A stretch of 64,000 bases of DNA from Actinernus sp. WN-2022 (lineage: Eukaryota; Cnidaria; Anthozoa; Actiniaria; Actinernidae). The stretch spans positions 79,078,861 to 79,142,860 of the forward strand of contig JAOWCC010000019.1 in assembly GCA_030867875.1 (NCBI GenBank). Direction: 5' to 3'. How positions within the stretch are numbered: position 1 is the first letter of the stretch; each line of letters opens with the position of its first letter. The notes beneath the pieces are model-generated. The model ran no database searches, was not told where the DNA came from, and saw nothing but the letters and a program-made list of their open reading frames with translations. Positions 23,132-35,000 of this stretch are shown in pieces. The translations under genes and the position numbers were made by a program.

Positions 23132-24030
23132 ATGACACTGTTGTTGGTTGTCATCGCGGCATTAGTCCCATCACTTCTGGCCAGCGGTGTGTCTATCCAA
23201 GAAATGGAGTCCTGTCCAGTGGAAGTGAATGGTTGTAGTATCCCTGGTGGTTTGCCGTTCATCTACAAGAAACTGTTCACACCAGCTTGCGTTATACACG
23301 ACGTCTGCTATCGCTGTGTAAGTCGGCCTAAGTGTAGAGATGTTCAATGCACGTCATCCATTGTTATGTGCCAACCAGAGCGCCATTCGTTACTGGCACA
23401 AAGCGACCTTTCAAAATCATCGTTGGCACACTGATTAATATAACAACTGTAATGTTTATAAACACAAAGTATCGTTATATGAAATATTCACTAAGTACAG
23501 AGAACTATGCAATGTTGCATTCTTCAGGTCACCGCATTTGTGTTTTAAAACTTAGGTTTGGCGCCATTTTATAGCGCAGCTCCTACGCGGGCCGAGAGAT
23601 CGAAAAAAATGGCACATTTTCGTGCGACCAACCGACTGCCACGAGCTGCCGTCAGCATCACCTCTACTATTAATATGTAGCATTATTTTTACCGAAATAA
23701 TTTATGTCCCGATAGCTCTACCGATATAACACGGTCACTCATTTTATAACTATCGCTTATTTTCAGAACCGCATGTACGAATGGCAAAAGCATGAATGTG
23801 ACTCTGTATTCAAGGAGAACATGTATCGGTTGTGTGAAAAGAGGTACGAGAGAAGACTGATAGGATTTGCTAAGAAGGCCGTGTGCAGAGCTACGGCTGT
23901 GTTTTACTACACGGCGGTGAACAAGCTCGGTAATATCCCCTGGAAGCGATATGACAACACAAACTTCGAGTGGTGTAAAAAGGATTGTGCAAAAACGATA
24001 GGAGACCCAACTAACCACCTTGAACCTTGA
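23132..24030 (+). CDS. Conodipine-like secreted phospholipase A2 (copy 2), two exons
   Basis: Exon 1 23132-23317 (62 codons) ends at TGT|GTAAGT. Exon 2 23767-24030 starts after TTTTCAG, and the join is phase 0, giving 149 residues. It has a signal peptide (leucine/valine-rich, ~1-17) and a catalytic-type dyad in VIHDVCYRC. Exon 2 begins with a Tyr-Glu-Trp helix and contains five Cys, with a conserved GDP near the end. The ATG lies 9 bases after an acceptor (TTCATTCAG), so a 5'-UTR intron is likely, as in copy 1. AATAAA occurs at 24293-24298. Exon lengths and phase match copy 1, and exon 1 is close in sequence to copy 3. Membrane-lipid hydrolysis outside the cell is inferred; roles in digestion, defence or venom cannot be separated from sequence. 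Confidence 0.78.
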
Positions 24031-24292
24031 ACAAGAGAAAAGATGAAGCAAATATAGGGATAAAAAGAACGAGAACGAGAGCGAGAGCGAGCGGAGAACC
24101 ATAGATGTAGGAAAAGAGAAAAGAATTCGCTGTGTTTTATATGTAAATGCTTTCTCGTGGTATATTCGTCTAAGGGCTCGTGTGTTTAATTGAAAAATCA
24201 AGTCACTGGTGGGATATATCACGGTACTGTGACCACTCGAAGGCATTGCAAACTAGTCATGATATATTATTGTTAATAATGTCAATCAACCC

Positions 24293-24298
24293 AATAAA
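24293..24298 (+). terminator. Poly(A) signal AATAAA after PLA2 copy 2
   Basis: Canonical hexamer 263 bases downstream of the stop codon, same strand, with no intervening gene. Confidence 0.45.
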
Positions 24299-24538
24299 TG
24301 GTTTATGTGTATTATTTAATGTCTTGGTTAATTTTTTTGTAGTGCCTTTGTAATTACTTAACATCTCCCATCCACACTTTTTATCGGCCAAGCGCATTTT
24401 TAGTATCCATAGGCCCCCGAAAAGGGTTAAGCCACCTGACACGCGAGTTTCCATTAAACTTCCATTACAGTGTTTACCTTGAACCCCGGCCGAACTGAGT
24501 CACAAGTCGACGCAAGTCATGCAAGTTTCCGACTTGCG

Positions 24539-24702
24539 TTGGACTTGCGTTACGTTTGGCCACCCACTTGCATGGACTTGCGTTACGTTTGGCCACCCAC
24601 TTGCATGGACTTGCGTTACGTTTGGCCACCCACTTGCATGAACTTGCGTTACGTTTGGCCACCCACTTGCATGGACTTGCGTTACGTTTGACCACCCAAC
24701 GC
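24539..24702. repeat. 33-bp minisatellite, about five units
   Basis: Units of GGACTTGCGTTACGTTTGGC followed by CACCCACTTGCAT repeat with few changes. The 33-bp period is a multiple of three, which keeps both strands open and creates spurious 11-residue peptide repeats. Confidence 0.85.
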
Positions 24703-24959
24703 AAGTTGACTGGGTTAACAATGGCATTTGTCAAATGTATGGAGAATTTTAACTAAACAAATGGAAATGGCTTTTTACGGCTAAACTTGCGAGGTCGTTT
24801 GGACAAGGCTTTAAGATATTCAACTTGGGAATTCTCTTAGCTTTTCAAAGGAACTATCACCATAAACACCACATTAGAACTTCTATGTATTTTTCTGTAA
24901 ACTATATTTTCTATTAAAAATATGGCTGGACTCTGATTGGCCTTAGGGATGGACCATTA

Positions 24960-25145
24960 TATTTTGATTTTTTTTTTTTTTGGGGGGGGGGGGGTTAGAC
25001 AAAGACATAGACAAACTTTATTTAGAGACAGAATCTCGTCATATTACATGTTCTTTCCGAGAGCTGTGTGTGTAATTAAAGTAATTACGATAAATATATA
25101 CTATATATTATATATACTATATATTATATATACTATATATTAAAA
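24960..25145. repeat. Homopolymer and AT-rich simple repeats
   Basis: A T run followed by a G run near 24970-24993, then an ATATATACTATATATT-type repeat with 17-18-bp period at about 25092-25143. Confidence 0.7.
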
Positions 25146-25558
25146 CTCATATACATGAATTAGACTCGTTCCAGGTTACTACACCACTATATGCAAAGCT
25201 TGAGGAATTCAGTATTCAGCTTTGGAGGTTGGGCAAATACAAAAAAAAAATTGGGGAGAATTGGAAGTGAAAAAAAAATCCTTCACAACAAACTGTAGAA
25301 AAAAGCAAATAGTGACCGGTCAGTTGATAGAAACTTTTAGTAGTAAAAATTAATTATTTCCAGTTAAAAATGACACCTCCCCCCCAATATAATGGTCCCT
25401 TATTACTAAATCAGGGCGGCTTGATTTAGAGAGTCTATATGTATTTGACATCGACTATTTATCTAAATGTTTACGACAGAGACAAACAATGCATGCGGGT
25501 TTGTACAGAAGTTTGACTGTCACATGGCTACCAATAGTCATGAACAAACATTAGTTAA

Positions 25559-26337
25559 AGTGCCTATAAGCACACGTATTTTATCATTAAAATCGATTCT
25601 ACATCAAGTCAATAGGTGAATAGTAAAGTAGTGTTGCATCTGTGAGTTATAGAGGTTTCTATTTCCAATATGCTAATTATGTGACGTCACAGGAGGCCAA
25701 CAACAGGTCATTTCTTTCTCCTTGTGAATGAAACTATTTCTGATTTATACAAAATATTCGGTAGAATCACTAATACATGTATCAGGCCCCACACCGCGGC
25801 AAAACGGGTATGCTCCGCTGGCCAAAAGAACGAAGGCTCTGCTATCAAATACAAATTACCGAGGGTTTCAACTTTTTTAGTAAATAATTTTACAACTTAG
25901 TAAACTCACAGTGAATTACAAATTAAGAAAACTTCAACCTGTTAAAGTCTTAGGCTTAGCTTTTAAGTAGTTTTCTTATTTTTTGACAAACAGTTCACAA
26001 ATGGATACTTTTACGCAGAAATTTTAAAATCACGGGTATGTGCCTGTTGTTTCATTTCAGTTTCGCGAGAAACTGGGGGCGGCCGCGCGCCGACAAGAAA
26101 TAGCAAATACGCATGCGCGTAACGTTTTGCCGCGGTGTGATCAGGCCCAAATATAACATGGATTTATAGAAAAAGTTATGTATCTCAAAAAGCACGTTTT
26201 TGTATAACAAATGTCCTGTGACAGACATTATAACATATTGGAAACAGAACTCAAAGTCAATAAATATTTTACTATTTATCTATTTACTTGATGTAGAATC
26301 GATATTAGTGATAAACAAAAAGTGAGATTATAGGCAC
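25559..26337. mobile_element. 0.78-kb non-autonomous relative of the 4668-7593 element
   Basis: Left terminus AGTGCCTATAAGC... with ATCGATTCTACATCAAGT is mirrored at the right by ACTTGATGTAGAATCGAT...ATAGGCAC. The left ~200 bp is collinear with 4668-4870 including CAATATGCTAATTATGTGACGTCACAGGAGGCC-like sequence. The interior is short and non-coding, so this is an internally deleted copy. Confidence 0.65.
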
Positions 26338-27730
26338 CGTAGGCAGCACCCCTTATCTAGCACTCAGAAATCTCGATATATCTTATTCGACGGTACATGC
26401 AGCCAATCAGCAACTCTCTTATATGAAGACTCAACACGCAGCCAATCTGAGCGAGTCGTTTACACTGATGGAAAAGCACATGCAGCGGCAGTGGACGTAT
26501 TGTGTTGTATCTGAGCTATAATACTGTCAGTTCGAGGGAACATTCGTCAGGTTCTGAAGCCTTCCGAATGAGCTCTCCATGCAGAGACGGGTAGCATGCA
26601 CTTATATGTCGCTGTCGACTTTGTTGTTTAGCTGAAACTGTTTCAGTCCATTCAATCACGGAGATTGCAAGAAGTAGCCAGTGAAATATAGTATGGAAGG
26701 CAGCACAATAAACATTTCATTGAGAGCACGTAGATACACAATGAACAAACGTTTAATCTGTAGACGTCTGAGCGTTGAAAATGGAAACCTATATATACTC
26801 CAAAACGATTGGTTATTGTCGATATCAATTACCTCAGCATCATTTGGGTCAGTGATATATGGCTCTGCTTTGACGATTCTATTCCATATGTATTTGACCT
26901 TTTTTCCACCACTTCAGTATTTTTTAACAAGGTGTATACAGCAGTGACCTAAACAAAAGACATTTAAAAGCCATACATACAACCACAAACAAATGGATGA
27001 GAGGACGATTTGAGAAAACTACTAAACTTAAGAAGCAAACAGGACACGTTGAACCGTCGCTGGATCTAGCAAGACGTCTCATTGCTCAGTACTTTGTTTT
27101 AGCCATTTTAGTGTTATCCCAGGCTTCAGTCTAACGTTCTGTTTTGTTTCTTTGTGCCAGTCACTGGACTAATAATATTGTGGCTTGCGCTGGCAGCTGT
27201 TGTTTGACAAGCTGTATGAATCAATGGACAAATACGTTCAATGCTACGTAAACCTCATCATCACTGTCAAGATTAGTCCAGTAATGGCTTTGTAGTTGAT
27301 CTGTTTGTTTAGCGAGCTGTATGTATCAATGGTATCTTTTAAAAGCTTGAATATGATCACTTCTTCAGTCTTCGGTACGAGGTATGTTGTTACATTGACA
27401 CGCTTTAGTTCTTGTTAAGTTTAATTATGTTTAATTATGTTTTAAACTCTATTTATTAAAATGGATTTTTAATTTTTAGGTCAGCTGTCAAATTTGATTA
27501 TCACACGTACAAGTTGAGTAACTGTTTACTATTGTGCTAGTTACCTTCATATTATTCCTGGAGGTTTTAGCATGAGATTCAAGTTTTTTTGGAAGAAAAA
27601 GAGAAAGCGAAAGTACTCCTCAAATAAGTTAGCTTGAGAAACTAGAAGGGTTTCAACAATTTCATTCAACATGTTATTTGAACTAACATTTTCAATCCCT
27701 TCCTGTCAAGGTTTTATTTCTAACCGCGAT
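26338..27730. other. Non-coding spacer
   Basis: No gene recognised; an 88-codon frame at 26681-26947 has no signature. A TTAA-type MITE fragment follows at about 27731-27830 (GGGGATGTGTCC; AAATCAAGGCAAATATGCAA) directly upstream of the third PLA2 exon. Confidence 0.5.
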
Positions 27731-27933
27731 AAAGGGGATGTGTCCTTTATCTTCGCAGTGCGAGTGGGACTAAGGTTAAAATCAAGGCAAATATGCAAAC
27801 ATGACTAACATGCCGGATATCCCATTTTATATGATTAGCATATACATGCCATGTTTTCAGGCCAAATCACCTATTGATCTTATTGCTAACGGTTTGTACC
27901 AGCTTCATTTCTCTGTATTTCTATGCAGGTAGT

Positions 27934-28107
27934 ATGACACTGTTGTTGGTTGTCACCGCGGCATTATCGTCCCATCACTTCTGGCCAACGATGTGTCTAT
28001 CCAAGAAACGGAGTATGAATGGTTGTAGTGTCCCTGGTGATTTGCCGTTCATCTACAAGAAACTGTTCACACCAGCTTGCGTTATACACGACATCTGCTA
28101 TTGCTGT
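27934..28107 (+). pseudogene. Conodipine-like PLA2 exon 1 (copy 3), probably decayed
   Basis: A 58-codon exon closely matches exon 1 of copy 2, with acceptor TATGCAG just upstream and donor TGT|GTAAGA at 28108. Relative to copy 2 it has a 2-bp insertion after about codon 11 and a ~14-bp deletion before the conserved NGCS motif. These shift and then restore frame, so the segment between the signal peptide and NGCS is scrambled and the preceding conserved Cys is lost. The HDICY dyad region remains. No second exon was found in the following ~2 kb. It is best read as a non-functional duplicate; an exon 2 too diverged to recognise by eye remains possible. Confidence 0.65.
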
Positions 28108-29170
28108 GTAAGAGGATTTCTCCTAATTCCTAGTGCTAATTGCTCGTGCCTGCGAGCATTTTCATGAGCCTATAATTCATTTAACGTAAATCTCATAAAA
28201 AGAGGTACTAAGATTTTTCTCTTTGCAGTTTCTAGTTTCGATTTTAAACGTTCTAACGTAGCCATGTAAATGAAATCTTCTGACTGTTTCCTATTCCTTT
28301 ATTAGAATAACAGAATACGGAGAATACTAATTCCCAAAAGAACACATTTCGAAAACTTAATGATCCTCGGCTGGGGTTGCCTGAGAACGAACAACTCCGC
28401 CATTTTGAATTAGAAGGAAATGTGCGGCAGATTCAGTTTCCCGCCAAAAATCCCCAAAGAACGCTATTTCACTTTGCCGTTGGCCTTGTCGCCCAACACT
28501 TTCTCTTCATAAATGGGAGTCGTTAAAGAACCTGTTGTGCTACTCGTGAAGAGAAGGGGATTGTTACCCGGTACAATAGTCTGTGCTCCTTTCAATTACT
28601 AACCTCGGTTATATATGCCTCAAGCTTTAACGACTATTAAACAGAAACAGAAACACCACTGCCCAGCTGACCCACCCCCGCGACACATACATAATACGTC
28701 ACAAACAGGAGTAATCACACCCCCCCCCCCCTCGGTTTTTTTATTATACACTGTCTGGTAGACAGGTTTGGCCAAAGCCACTGGGATCGATATAAGGATG
28801 CTAGGCTCAGCTGTGTGCAATAAATATAGGAGATCCCTAAACAGAATTAAAATAATATATAAGCAGTTATTCGATAAATATAAACTCCTGTAATTGTAAA
28901 CTGACCAGATATATAACGAAGCCTTTTAATTAATCCAACTCGTGTTAATCGAAGATGATATGAAATTGAATATAATTGAATCATAATGAGCAATTCAATT
29001 CTACATATCAACCTCGCTTTTCCCTGTTGAATATCAAATCCCTCCCCGTGCTTTTAAGTACTCTATTGTTCAACCGGTCTATATCGGAGATAAAGCCCTA
29101 TGAATAACACTGAAGAAAACCATGTCAAATGTGAACCGAAAAACAGTTAATGACCCACTGGAAGACTGCG
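28108..29170. other. Spacer with an inverted copy of the G-rich element terminus
   Basis: At 28655-28725 the sequence is the reverse complement of 11660-11720 (CCCGCGACACATACATAATA; GTCACAAACAGGAGTA), followed by a C run. The rest has no gene or clear repeat. Confidence 0.55.
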
Positions 29171-29880
29171 TTTGCACTTAGGAAAGAGTCACCGAATTCA
29201 TTTTGTGTTACGTTCTCCAGGGAATAGTAATAATAATAAAATGTTATTAAATGTTCCCCAAGGGGCTTTTCAACATCCAATTACAAAATAGTATATAATT
29301 TTAAAATATCTAAATGTATAAATAAATAAAAAAATAAAAATCGTGTTATAATTAAAATTCTATGATAGGGATGTGATTCGATCAGACTGAGATAGCTAAA
29401 AAAAATTCCAACATTGCCCTTTTTTTTAGATAACAATATGAATCCGAAGATGTTTTCCTCAGTGTAAACATGGTCTCACTGATGTCGTAAGTCAATGCCA
29501 TTCATTTTCAAGTCACCGAATTCATTTTGTTTTACGTTCTCCAGGGAATAGATAATAATATGAATCCGAAGATGTTTTCCTCAGTGTAAACATGGTCTCA
29601 CTGATGTCGTAAGTCAATGCCATTCATTTTCAAGTCACCGAATTCATTTTGTTTTACGTTCTCCAGGGAATAGATAATAATATGAATCCGAAGATGTTTT
29701 CCTCAGTGTAAACATGGTCTCACTGATGTCGTAAGTCAATGCCATTCATTTTCAAGTCACCGAATTCATTTTGTTTTACGTTCTCCAGGGAATAGATAAT
29801 AATATGAACCCGAAGATGTTTTCCTCAGTGTAAACATGGTCTCACTGATGTCAAAAGTCAATGCCATTCAAACAGCAGAT
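29171..29880. repeat. 122-bp tandem satellite, ~3.5 units
   Basis: ATGAATCCGAAGATGTTTTC starts at 29438, 29560 and 29682, and a variant (ATGAACCC) at 29804, giving an exact 122-bp period. Each unit also carries AAGTCACCGAATTCATTTTG and TTACGTTCTCCAGGGAATAG. A partial unit is at about 29187-29230. The last unit diverges at 29850. Confidence 0.9.
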
Positions 29881-30000
29881 TTCGTATGAGTGGGACAAAA
29901 TGTGGCAACGACTACGGCAAGGTTACTGTACGGTAAGTCGTGACAATGAAATGGTTTCCCTATTAATAATTGGTTTTGTCCTGTTGATCCAATCAAATTA

Positions 30001-30090
30001 CAGAGTTACGACACGGTACGGTTACAGTTCGGTGACAGTACGGTACGGTTACAGTACGGTACGGTTACAGTACGGTACGGTTACAGTATG
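30001..30090. repeat. 16-bp minisatellite ACAGTACGGTACGGTT
   Basis: Three to four copies of ACAGTACGGTACGGTT preceded by variants (ACAGTTCGGTG). The inserted palindrome at 30097 begins immediately after the array. Confidence 0.85.
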
Positions 30091-30096
30091 GTTAAG

Positions 30097-30530
30097 GTGC
30101 ATTAAGGCCTGGGTCTCAAAATGTTCACCCCAAATCAAGAGGGGGTAGTCTATATCTTTCTCTTTGTAAGTTATTTTCTTAAAACTTTGACAAATATGAT
30201 GTTGTCACGACCTTAACAATTACACAGGACAGTTTCCATGGAAACATGGAATTGTGACCTTCGAACTCTATTAAAAATAATTAATTAAATTTCCCCGGCA
30301 AATGAAAACGTTTTACCATAATTCAGGAGGCTTTTAGACATTTCTTTTTATTAAAGATTAGAGTCCAAAGGTCACATTCCATGCTTCCATTGAAACTGTC
30401 ATGTGTAATTGTTAAGGTTGTAACAACATCATGTTTGTCAAAGTTTTAAGAAAAACGATTACAACGAGAAAGAGAGACTACCCCCTCTTGATTTGCCGGC
30501 GGCCATTTTGAAACCCAGGCCTTAATGCAC
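30097..30530. mobile_element. 434-bp imperfect palindrome (MITE)
   Basis: GTGCATTAAGGCCTGGGT at the left is perfectly mirrored by ACCCAGGCCTTAATGCAC at the right. Arms of ~190 bp continue with mismatches (for example TTAACAATTACACAGGACAG / CTGTCATGTGTAATTGTTAA). AAG flanks both sides, compatible with a 3-bp duplication. Confidence 0.75.
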
Positions 30531-32081
30531 AAGAGATTAGATGGATTTGAGTTTGTTCCACTCATACTAATGTTTTAACACCCTTTTTTCGTTTTCATGC
30601 ATGCGTCACGTCATTGTCACCATCTTGGCTGACGTTAACAAAAGCTTTCTTATTTCTTATTTCAAACAGGCGCATGGCCGCGTCTTTGTCATTTGAATTT
30701 CTGTGAATTGATTAGAAAAAAACCTACCTCTTGCAACTTACATTTCCCTCGCCCTGTCAGTAGCTTTTCACTTTTAAGGAAAATCACTTGCAAACTTATG
30801 CAAAACTAAAGCTAGAATAGCATAGTCACAGCTGAATCGCACTGGTGCGTTTGCGAAATCAGACACTGATTGACTGAGAGGAGTGGTGATTTAGAGTGGA
30901 GCTACGCGAACTATTTATAACTTAGCGAAATATCAACAACAGTAATAAATCATCAAGTAATTCATCGGACTATCGCGACTCAAGCGATATCCGTCGGTTT
31001 TCTCGTGCCATTTTCCGTGGAATTACCTTGTGAAGGCATTTTCCTATAGAATCATCGCCATTTCAATGTCAGGAACAACCAAACAACAGCAGATGTAAGT
31101 TCTTAGAAAATTTATTCTAAGAAATTCGTCGATACGAATACCCTCGTTCACATGTACCTACTTAATGACAAATACGGTTGCTATGACAACACAACATTTA
31201 TTGCACCTATAATGACATCACAAAATCCCATAACTAAAGTCCTACGAGAGTTGTATAAGAGATGCAGCTGTCCAAAACGACTCTAAAGTCGAAACCAGCT
31301 TATTTACAAATGAAACAACTTACTAAATTGATCGACTTGAAGTCAGGTTAACCATCTCGGCTTATACCGAGCACATATTGTTTTTACTGTGGTTTGAAAC
31401 ACAGTCTTGTGTTAGACTATACGTTAAACGGCTTTTTCTACTGGTATAGTAGAGTCGAATCCTAGCCAGATAGAGGCTGATAGAATGGCTGGACATATTA
31501 AATGACGTCGTGTTTTTGCATGTCTCTTTGAACATTTTTTAAATATTGCACCGCTAAACCTTTAGAAACTATCAGCCAGCAACCTCAATATGACTGATTA
31601 TTATTCAGAGCAATGTTACTCTCCGTGAAGAAAAGGGGGGTACTGTCATATAGCCAAACATGTAAGAGGTCTCTTGATTTGCATGATCTGTTATTTTAAA
31701 TCCCTCAGATCTCGAACTCAAGCAATTAATTCTTGATATGTAGACTTGTTTCTTGAATACTGTTTCAAGCTGTATAACAGCAAATAAAATATTTTGCAGA
31801 TCCTTTTGCTATAACTCCTTTACTCTGGGAACATCTTAGCAGAAAAATATCAATATATTAATTTTATGCATCTTTTGTGATTCTTATGCATATGTTAGCT
31901 TGTTTCCTGGATTTAGTATTATTGTAAAAGAAAGAACCTCTAATATTTGAATAAGCAAATATGCTTACCGGGTCTATTCCTCGTTGCGCCTATTTACAAA
32001 GTATACGTAGTGTTCTCTGTTGTTCTCCATATTACAAATTAGGGGTTTTCTAACACGGAAATACTAGCGTATTGATTGTTC
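30531..32081. other. Spacer upstream and downstream of converging features
   Basis: No complete gene seen. At 31063-31091 a short ATG-led frame ends at a GTAAGT (ACAACAGCAGAT|GTAAGT), which could be an isolated first exon on the + strand but has no partner. The 3' UTR of the minus-strand collagen-lectin gene should occupy the right end; no canonical poly(A) hexamer was found there. Confidence 0.4.
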
Positions 32082-35000
32082 TTAGAAAGAAGGAGCTCTA
32101 AACGGGCGCTGCCACAAATCATCCATGACTTTCTTTTCTTCCTTTTGTTTCATCTTTAACAATATATGCTCTAGCTTGGTTCCTCTCTTTTTTCGTTTGC
32201 CATAGTCTCTTAGAACGTCCACCGCGTTCGCTGAGTCGGGAACGCACTCGTAGCAAACCTTCAAATATTTATACGCGTTCTTGCAGCTTGGTTCGTCAAA
32301 GAAGACATTAGAAGCGACAAGTTCGCACGCTTGTTCATTCCTGCACTGGCCGTTAATTTTTTCAAGAGCATTATCTGTATCTGTCTCGCAAGGCTTGTCT
32401 ATCGTGAGTCCTACAGGGGGTTCATTACATATCTGTTTATCTTCACGTCCCCAGAAGGCTCGCTTGATGTTTATCAACTCGTACTGCTTGCACTGAAGAA
32501 GTGTTCTTTCACCCTCACAAATATAGGAACAGTTCTGGTAAAGAAAGAGATGCAACATTTAATCATACTGTTCGTATTTATAAGAGTTATTATCGTGTAC
32601 TTATCGCAGTACTCACCGGCATGATGGCATCAGGACCTTGAGGTCCGACATATCCGATGCCACCGGATATACCTGGGGATCCTGATGTACCAGAGATACC
32701 GGGTGGTCCCGATGGTCCCCGTTCACCCTTGAAGCCCAAATATCCGGGAGGTCCACGAGGACCCTTGATACCAGATGTACCATCAGATCCTGGAGCACCA
32801 ATGTCTCCTAGGGTCCCAGAAGACCCTGGATTGCCAGTCATACCCTGATCACCAGTTTCCCCTGGAGGGCCTGGAGGTCCAATTGTTCCCGATCGTCCCG
32901 CGAGGCCCCCATAGAAGAGTGTCATGTTCTGTTCCAGAATTTGACTGATCATAAAGTGATCAAGCATCTGTTGGTCAACGGTGTCTCCTGCTTTTGGCCA
33001 TTCGTCCTCTTCTTTCTACGTAAGGAAAATTCAATGAAATCGCCGATTCAGTATATAGGTAACTTTTTTTAAAAATATCAGCGTAACGATAAACCTTAAT
33101 TGGTAGTCCACGTGCGATGCACACTTTAGATTCTCTCGGATTTTTTTTCTGTGTACATGTCTTCAGTGCATCGATAAATTAATTTATTACTATACTCCTA
33201 TCGTTATCATCTTACGCCATAGAAATCTCACCTCTTCCTCAGCGGCTTCCTCCTCGCTACCGGAATCATTCTCAGGAATGTCATGTCTGTTTTCTCCAGA
33301 GATGTGTTGCTTAGCAGATCCCTCTATTCCACTATGCCCGGATTCTCCTCCACTTTTCTCTTTCTTGTTCGCATTTCCAAATAAATTCAGCACGGCATCA
33401 GACGGATTACTTACAGGAACAAATTCCAATGTTCCGCTTATACCAGATCCAGACAATGAATCGAATGCAGAGGTATCAATTTCAATCCCTGAACCCATCC
33501 CAGATCCTAAGGCGATGGGAACACTTGTTAATCCTGCAGCACCAAGAGCAACCTTCAGAGCAGACTCCCTATCCAGGTTATATGAGATCTTATTGGTATC
33601 TGAAGATTGGCTTTCATCAGATGTCTCCTCGGTATCTGATGACGCTGAGCCCTCACCTGCACCGTCGTGCTCAGTCTCAGCTGCCTCCTGTCCAGAGATT
33701 GCATCCTCAGGTTCCTCGGTCGTCGTTTTCTTTATCTCAGGGAGCTGCTCCTGGTCTTCAGCTATGGTATTTCCCGATGCCTCGCTATCCAGTGAAGCGG
33801 AGGTTTCTGACAAGCCAGAACCAGTGGATGAAATTGATTCATCAATACCAAAGCTTCCAGGAAGAATCTTTGGTGCAGCATCAAGAGCTTTTTGTTGTTT
33901 TGCCTTCTGGCTTCCTGCCAACATCACAACTGGCTTGATAGCAACTTGGTTATCTTGTTGCTTCTCTCCAGATGCTGACCCAAAAGCAGAAGACACATCT
34001 GCACTTGATTCTTTGTCGGCCTCTTGTCCTGAAGTTGATGCAATATTTGGTGTAGTAGTCTTCTTGCTTGTACCAAGATGAACATCTATGGAGGCACTGC
34101 TTCCAGATGACACTGCAGAGGCTTCAATCTCTGCTCCTGAGCCAGAATCGGAATCAGTTATTGTTGAACCAGATGTACTGTCTTCTCCTGCCAATAGTTC
34201 GAGTTCCTCATTTCCAACACCACCGGGGAGTGAACTGGAATCGGTTTGTACTCCAGAACCAGAGGCTGTTTCTGGGAATCCAAGGTCCAAACCAGACCCT
34301 TCCGTCTTGACAGCAGACCCCTCAGTAGTCTTCTTGGCTGAATTTCTATCCTGGGAAGCAGCTACTGCGGGGATAGAGTCTTTCTTATTAGCATTGCTGC
34401 TTATCGTGTCAGTTGTCTCAAATTCTTTACCTGAAGGTTCGCCAGAAGCAGAGGTATCAGCCTCCTCACTGTCTTCCCCTGATCCCGCGTCAAGGCTGTT
34501 CATTGTCATGAGATTAGGTCCCATGGCACCTACACTACCAGGGAGCGGCTCTTCATTATCGCTGACAAGAAGGTCATCAGATCCCGACCCTGAAGCTGCT
34601 GTTGTCGTAACTTGTGCAGTTTGTGCCTCTTGTGGTTTTGTATCAGTGTTAGCTGGAGTGATTTGTGCATTTGTTGTCGGAACTGACTCTTGTACTGCTG
34701 CAGAACTGTCTGACTTAGCTTCTGGTTCTTGTGGTGTCACAATCTTAACAGGTGATTCCACTGATACAGTCTGAGCTTCTCCAGAACCAGATTCAGACTC
34801 GGCTCCGACTTCAGTCTCGACAGTACCAGTTATGGGTTGTCTTGGCTGAGGCGTTTCTTGAACTATGTTGGAATCGTGCAAAGGCTCTGCGGATTTTATA
34901 GTATCCTGTCCCGAAGCAGAAGCATCCGATTCTGCAGATCCTTCAAACTCTTCAACATCTTCGCCAGCACCTTCGCTTCCAGGAAGAGACCTTATATTGG

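Noticed and set aside
24470..24756. Overlapping frames with 11-residue repeats
   Set aside because: Explained by the 33-bp minisatellite.
29870..29929. Possible internal exon (CAAACAG acceptor, ACG|GTAAGT donor) that could be the lost second exon of PLA2 copy 3
   Set aside because: The translation lacks the cysteine pattern of exon 2 in copies 1 and 2, and it lies at the decayed edge of a tandem repeat.
31063..31091. Short first coding exon ending in GTAAGT
   Set aside because: Nine to ten codons with no partner exon or promoter support; chance donor in AT-rich DNA cannot be excluded.
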